Below are positions 59,769 through 64,000 of a DNA stretch of 64,000 nucleotides, in pieces; position 1 is the stretch's first letter, and every line of letters begins with the position of its first letter. The notes below the pieces were generated by a model. It had not been told where the DNA came from. It saw only the letters and a program-made list of their open reading frames with translations, and did not search any database. Made by a program: the position numbers and the translations under genes. This DNA comes from UBA1660 sp964462035 (GTDB lineage: Bacteria > Myxococcota_A > Polyangia > Polyangiales > Houyiibacteriaceae): contig CAYXAP010000003.1 of NCBI GenBank assembly GCA_964462035.1, positions 62,001 to 126,000 of the forward strand, in the 5' to 3' direction.

Positions 59769-60629
59769 TCAGGATTCGCTCGGTGTGTCCGTGGGCGCGG
59801 TGGCGATCGCCGGCTCGTCCGGATCGAGGAGCGCGTGGACCAAGGTCGCGTCGTCGAGCGTGTCGTTGGTCTCGTGCTTGATGGCCTCGTCGGTCCACCA
59901 GGGCCAGATCGGACCTCGGTCCTGACAGCCCAGCGCGCGCTGCTCTGCGCCACAGCCGATGCGGATGTGGAAGTGATCGTCGTGGGGGTGGGCTCGGCGC
60001 GGTTGATGGAGCACCCACGCGGCTCGGAAGACGATCGCCCGGGAGGGCTCGGTGGCGATCGCGTGCTCGAGGAGGCGGGCTTTCACACCGGCCGAGCAGA
60101 AGATCCACTGGACCTGCGCCTCTTCGTCGGCCAGCAGCGTCCGGACGAGGTGCCAGTTGCGCGCGACGTCGAGCGCCATGGGAGCCCCACCGTGCTCGTC
60201 CGGTTCCCGGCCGATCCCGAAGCGGTCGTAGGCGACCCAGCCGCGGCCTTGAATCGGCCGGCCGGCTGGTGTGGTGGCGTAGTAGATCAGGTCGACGTCT
60301 CGCCCCGTTCGGTGACTTCCATGGCGCGGGTGGCGGCCACCCCGCGGGTACGAGAGGTCTCCCACCCGAAGTGGGGGAGTCCCGGGAAAGGCGGCGTCGA
60401 CGGAGGCCGCCGCCCGCTCGATGACCTGAACGAGCCGCGGGATGCCGTAGCGGGTCTCTTCGCCAGGGCGCGCCCGGACGTAGCCGACGCCTCGGTCCGG
60501 CAGGGGGACGCCGCGCAGCAGCCATCCGTCGTTGGATTTGCCCACCGAGACCGACGTGCCTGGGGCGACCGCCGGGGCGCAGCCGAGGGCGAGTAGCAAC
60601 AGTCCCGCCGCGATGGGGGTTCGAGCCAT
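59769..60629 (-). CDS. mepA: Penicillin-insensitive murein endopeptidase (MepA type), lipoprotein
   Basis: 286 residues from the ATG at 60629; the lipobox is LALGC. Family zinc-site blocks of peptidase M74 are present: HPRHGSHRTGRDVDL, WHLVRTLL, and the C-terminal PHDDHFHIRIGC. MepA-type enzymes cut D-Ala-mDAP cross-links in peptidoglycan. Here it is anchored rather than free in the periplasm, and the C-terminal tail is Thr/Asp-rich. It diverges from the TPR gene by about 98 bases. Confidence 0.88.
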   Translation of the reverse strand: MARTPIAAGLLLLALGCAPAVAPGTSVSVGKSNDGWLLRGVPLPDRGVGYVRARPGEETRYGIPRLVQVIERAAASVDAAFPGTPPLRVGDLSYPRGGRHPRHGSHRTGRDVDLIYYATTPAGRPIQGRGWVAYDRFGIGREPDEHGGAPMALDVARNWHLVRTLLADEEAQVQWIFCSAGVKARLLEHAIATEPSRAIVFRAAWVLHQPRRAHPHDDHFHIRIGCGAEQRALGCQDRGPIWPWWTDEAIKHETNDTLDDATLVHALLDPDEPAIATAPTDTPSES

Positions 60630-60727
60630 CCGTGACCAATGTATCGGAGTCTCGGGCGATCGGCTTGACGGACCTCGCACAGGGCGTAGCTTCGGCCCTT
60701 CGCGCTGGTTCTACCGGCGTCTCCGAC

Positions 60728-61699
60728 ATGAGCGACGAGCGATCCAAGAGAAGCGACGAGGACCCGGAGCTCACCCGCGTCTGGGACCTCGTGGAAGAGG
60801 GCGACCTCGCCGCAGCGCGCGCCGCGGCGGGCGCGGCCATCGCGGCCGACGACTCGCCGGAGGCGCACCACGCCATGGGCTACGTCCTCTCGCTCGAGGG
60901 GGAGCTCGACGAGGCGTTGGTCCACTACGACGAGGCGATCGCCGCGGACGAGGACTTCTTCGAAGCTCTGCTCAACGCCGCCAACCTCCGGCTGCAGCTC
61001 GGTGACGTCCACGGGGCGGTCCACGACGCGACGCACGCGCTCGACACCGCCGAGGGGGCTGACGAGGTCGCTTGTGCCCTGCTCGCGCTGATCGACGCCA
61101 ACGACTCCGTCGGCCGGGACGACGAAGTCCGCGCCCTCGTGGCCGAGCTCCCGGAGGGACCCTTCGAGTCGCCCGCGCTCGCGCTGGAGGTCGGGGCCAT
61201 GAAGCTCGACCACGGCGACCGCGAAGAGGCCCGTGAGCACATCGTCCCCGCGGCGGCCGCGCTGGTCGGGGACCCGGAGGCGCAGTACCTCCTCGGACGT
61301 CTGCTCGAGACCGACGGTGACCGGAAGGGGGCGACGGCGGCCTATCTCACCGCTCGCCAGCTGATGCTCCGCGCGCCGAGGCCTGCATGGTCCGAGTCGA
61401 AGGAGCGCTTCACCAAGCGGGTCTACGAAGCGCTCGAGAGCCTCCCCGAGGGGCTCGTCGAGCACGTCGAGGGTGCGCTCGTGTTGGTCGAAGAGGTGCC
61501 CGGCGTCGAGATCGTCAGTGAGGGCTTCGACCCCTACGCACCCGTGCTCGTCGACCGGATCGACCTAGGCAAGGGCGAGACCCTCGTTCGCGTCATGGTG
61601 TACCAGCGGAACGTCGAGCACGGTTTGGTCTCACTCGCCGCCACCGACCCGCTCCTGCGGGCGATGCTCGCGGAAGAGCTCGACCACTACTTCGGCTGA
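60728..61699 (+). CDS. TPR protein with C-terminal zincin-like domain
   Basis: 323 residues from the ATG at 60728. Residues 12-215 are TPR-like repeats (HHAMGYVLSLEGELDEALVHY, LLNAANLRLQLGDVHGAVHD). The last 95 residues (ALESLPEGLVEHVEGALVLV, then VRVMVYQRNVEH) resemble the first part of the small zincin-like (DUF1025/MMP) peptidase domain, but no HExxH motif follows, since the protein ends EELDHYFG. It is therefore likely to be a non-catalytic derivative. It overlaps the convergent RluA gene by 13 bases. Confidence 0.7.
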   Translation: MSDERSKRSDEDPELTRVWDLVEEGDLAAARAAAGAAIAADDSPEAHHAMGYVLSLEGELDEALVHYDEAIAADEDFFEALLNAANLRLQLGDVHGAVHDATHALDTAEGADEVACALLALIDANDSVGRDDEVRALVAELPEGPFESPALALEVGAMKLDHGDREEAREHIVPAAAALVGDPEAQYLLGRLLETDGDRKGATAAYLTARQLMLRAPRPAWSESKERFTKRVYEALESLPEGLVEHVEGALVLVEEVPGVEIVSEGFDPYAPVLVDRIDLGKGETLVRVMVYQRNVEHGLVSLAATDPLLRAMLAEELDHYFG

Positions 61700-62421
61700 G
61701 CGGGCCCGGGTTCGAGCGCCGTCGCGTCGCCTCCCGCGCCGGTCCAGAGCCGGGCGAAGTCGCGTGGTGGATCGCAGCGGAGACTCAGGTGCCCCTGACC
61801 GGTGATGGCGGGTAGGTCCAGCGCCGCGCAGTGGAGCATCGTTCGGCGTGCGGTGAGCACTCGGCCGTTCGGGAGCACCGCGCGCTTCTCGCCGCCGTAG
61901 TGCACGTCCCCGAAGAGCGCGAGCCCGTGGGCCGCCGCATGGACGCGGAGCTGGTGGGTGCGACCGGTTTCGGGCCGGAGCTCGAGGAGCGCGAGCGGAC
62001 CGGCGGTGGCACGTCGGGAGGCTCGGGTTCGTGCTGCCTTTGCGTCGGGTCCGGCGGCCGGGACGCGTCGGCGAGGATCGTTTGGGTCGATGCCGATGGG
62101 CTCGGTCCAGGCGTCGGGTTCGTCGAGGCCCTCACGATCGGTGAGCGCGAGGTAGAGGCGATGATAACGATGCTCACGGCGCGCTTTGCGCAACGCGTCG
62201 TTGGCCACGCGGGTGCGCGCGAAGGTCACGAGCCCGGTGACCTCCGCGTCCAGGCGTGAGGTGGCGTGGAGCCGCGGGGCGTCCGGATCGATTCGGGCGG
62301 CGCGCGCCACGAGGCAGTCCCCACCGCTCGGGTGCGTCGTCGGCAGGCGGGCGGGCTTGAAGAGCACCAGGAGGTGCGCATCTCGGTGGACGACCTCGAC
62401 GCCGTCGCTCGCGGTGGTCAC
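61687..62421 (-). CDS. RluA-family pseudouridine synthase, short form
   Basis: 244 residues, GTG start overlapping the stop of the upstream gene (GTGA). It lacks an S4 domain. The catalytic aspartate (Asp58) lies in SRLDAEVTG, where Ser replaces the usual His of HRLD; later blocks RPETGRTHQLRVHAA and ALFGDVHYGG are intact. Short RluA members act on tRNA or rRNA; target unknown. This is the second family member in the window. Confidence 0.88.
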   Translation of the reverse strand: MTTASDGVEVVHRDAHLLVLFKPARLPTTHPSGGDCLVARAARIDPDAPRLHATSRLDAEVTGLVTFARTRVANDALRKARREHRYHRLYLALTDREGLDEPDAWTEPIGIDPNDPRRRVPAAGPDAKAARTRASRRATAGPLALLELRPETGRTHQLRVHAAAHGLALFGDVHYGGEKRAVLPNGRVLTARRTMLHCAALDLPAITGQGHLSLRCDPPRDFARLWTGAGGDATALEPGPAQPK

Positions 62422-64000
62422 CGGGTTTCCGCGTGCTCGCGAGCGGCGGCGGAGGTCTGCGCCCGCTCGAGGATGCGCACCTCACCGCGGTCCGCGTCGA
62501 CCAGGACGCGGTCGCCGGTCTGAATGCGTCGCGTGCCGACCTTCACGTTCACCACGGCCGGGACTCCGTACTCGCGGAGCACGATCGACGCGTGCGAGAG
62601 CGGGCCGCCGAGGTCGGTGACCACGCCGCCAGCGACGAGGAAGAGCGGGGCCCAGCCCACGTCGGCGGAGCCACAGACGAGGATCTCACCCGCTTCGAAG
62701 TGCGCCGCGTCGGCCGGGGTCTCGAGGATTCGAGCGCGACCGACGGCTCGACCGGAGCTCGCGGCGAGCCCCTGCATCGCGCCGGTGGTGGCCACGGGTT
62801 CGGGGACCGGCGGCGGGTAGCCGACGAAGGAGTCGGGCGGATCCGGCAGGGACAGGTCTCGCTCGTGCTGTCGACGGCGCTGCCGAACCCGAGTGGCGAC
62901 CGCGAGGTCGGCTTTGAGGGCTCGGTGGAGCTCGGTCTCGGTCAGGTAGAACGCCGCGTCCTCGCCGGCCTCGGGCTCGCGCAGCGCGATGCGGCGAGAG
63001 GCATCCAGGGCGACGATTCGATAGAAGCCGAGCACCTCGGTGACCGTGCCCCGCAGCCGTTCGCGCAGGCGCATGAAACGCTGGACCTGCGTGAGCAGGT
63101 GGCGGAACGCCGGGCGGAAGGGGCCGGGGACCCGCTTGTCGAGCTCGGCGTCGGCTCGGTCTCGCTGCGCTCGCTGAGAGCGTTCGAGATCGATCGGTCG
63201 GGGCCCGCCTTCGCGGCGCAGATGCGCCTGGAGCGTCGCGAAGAGCAGGGTGGGATCCTCCCGCCAGCGGGGAGCCATGATTTCGGCTTCGCGGGTGCCT
63301 CGGTGGCCGTAGGCCTTGAGGAAGCGCGCGAGCGATCGGCGCGTGCGCCCCTCGGGTAGGTCCTCGAGCCGAAGCAGGCTGGCGTCGCCCTCGAGCAGGG
63401 CGGTGCGCGCGTCGGGCTCTTCCCGGGCGGCCTCGGCGATGTGCCAGAGCGCGATGCCGGGCGCGGCGCTGTCGAGGTCGGCGATGCCCGTCAGCAGGTC
63501 GCGCTGCAGAGCCTCGGCGCGGTCGCGGGCGACGAGGCGAAGGCCGGTGGTGAGGAGCACGGCGCTCGCGAGGAGGTTGCCGTAGACCGTGAGCATGATG
63601 GCGCCGCTCTGATCGAGCATGCGCTCTACGTCCTCGAGCATCTTCGCGAGCGCAGGCGCCGGAAGGATCCGTGGGTCCACCTGACCGAGGCGAGCGCGTT
63701 CGAGATCGAAGAGCTGCTCGAACTCCTCGAGCCGTTCGTTCATCGCGAGGTTCTCGCGGGCGAAGCGGGTCGCGGTGAGCGGGAGGCGCCGCAGGAAGCC
63801 GAGCGAGCTCCGGCGCTCGACGTCCTGTTCGAGGCGGTCACCCTCTCCGCCGCCGCCGAGCGCCAGGAGCATCTTGGGACGCAGGCCGGGGACCTGGGTC
63901 AGGATGCTCATGAACTCCGTCATGTTCAGGTAGATGCGGCCGCGGAAGTTGCCGACCAGCTCGGCATCCTTCGGGACCGTGCAACCGAGCGAGCCGAACG
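62418..64000 (-). CDS. PEP-utilising enzyme (pyruvate,water dikinase-like), 3' part
   Basis: The frame is open to the right edge and continues beyond it, so only the C-terminal 527 residues or so are present. The part before the first internal ATG reads VGNFRGRIYLNMTEFM, as in the linker of phosphoenolpyruvate synthase or rifampin phosphotransferase-like proteins. The C-terminal swivelling domain has the phospho-histidine block GGPLSHASIVLREYGVPAVV and ends with LVDADRGEVRIL. The N-terminal ATP-grasp domain must lie outside. The protein carries a phosphoryl group through the histidine; the substrate cannot be told here. Confidence 0.85.
   Translation of the reverse strand, partial: FGSLGCTVPKDAELVGNFRGRIYLNMTEFMSILTQVPGLRPKMLLALGGGGEGDRLEQDVERRSSLGFLRRLPLTATRFARENLAMNERLEEFEQLFDLERARLGQVDPRILPAPALAKMLEDVERMLDQSGAIMLTVYGNLLASAVLLTTGLRLVARDRAEALQRDLLTGIADLDSAAPGIALWHIAEAAREEPDARTALLEGDASLLRLEDLPEGRTRRSLARFLKAYGHRGTREAEIMAPRWREDPTLLFATLQAHLRREGGPRPIDLERSQRAQRDRADAELDKRVPGPFRPAFRHLLTQVQRFMRLRERLRGTVTEVLGFYRIVALDASRRIALREPEAGEDAAFYLTETELHRALKADLAVATRVRQRRRQHERDLSLPDPPDSFVGYPPPVPEPVATTGAMQGLAASSGRAVGRARILETPADAAHFEAGEILVCGSADVGWAPLFLVAGGVVTDLGGPLSHASIVLREYGVPAVVNVKVGTRRIQTGDRVLVDADRGEVRILERAQTSAAAREHAETR

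Overview
The window is GC-rich, gene-dense bacterial chromosome of myxobacterial type (Myxococcota; the mix looks most like the Polyangia/Sandaracinaceae side, which is inference). The signs are a DUF2330 protein with a MYXO-CTERM-like tail, a Ser/Thr kinase with an HRDVTPHNV catalytic loop, several one-protein sigma-54 activators (FHA, GAF and AAA-TPR types), many Cys-rich lipoproteins and an AgmX-like C-terminal domain. No rRNA, tRNA, CRISPR array, phage or insertion sequence was seen. Many neighbours overlap by ATGA, GTGA or TGATG, so translational coupling is common.

Layout. 1-5 kb: edge of an aldehyde dehydrogenase, a three-repeat secreted protein, an aminotransferase coupled to a small lipoprotein, and a DUF2330 protein. 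5-9 kb: lexA with a promoter and twin palindromes, then a FadR-type regulator with twin operators at its own start, heading an operon with a small protein and a GMC oxidoreductase. 8.7-18.6 kb: homocysteine methyltransferase family enzyme; a signalling block (lipoprotein, AAA-TPR-sigma54 activator, FHA-sigma54 activator, hybrid histidine kinase); a six-repeat Cys-rich lipoprotein with a hairpin-rich leader. 18.6-22.8 kb: gatCAB and mtnA, followed by a GC-rich inverted-repeat element.

23.1-32.1 kb holds the most unusual locus: three overlapping genes for Clp/Hsp100 double-ring AAA+ proteins. None has a Clp N domain. All three have altered D1 Walker B motifs and intact D2 motifs. Two carry C-terminal regions that align by eye with the PCRF part of peptide-chain release factors, without a GGQ motif. 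Two carry a VGF tripeptide where ClpA/ClpC carry their ClpP-docking loop. I infer a heteromeric unfoldase that may act on ribosome-associated substrates; this is untested.

32-46 kb: M19 dipeptidase lipoprotein, an MlaE-type permease with a degenerate ABC ATPase, an FHA/zinc-ribbon/TM/transglutaminase protein, a repetitive carboxypeptidase-regulatory/PDZ protein, an RluA enzyme, an LpoA-like lipoprotein and HEAT-repeat proteins. 46-51 kb: a DUF4350-MoxR-DUF58-rsmA operon. 51-58 kb: a 52-residue protein with its own promoter, an SDR lacking its catalytic dyad, a metzincin-like lipoprotein, a Ser/Thr kinase and a GAF-sigma54 activator coupled to a tiny lipoprotein. 58-64 kb: a GIDE-like membrane protein, a divergent RNase HII-like protein, a MepA-type endopeptidase, a TPR/zincin-like protein, a second RluA enzyme and the 3' part of a PEP-utilising enzyme that runs off the right edge.
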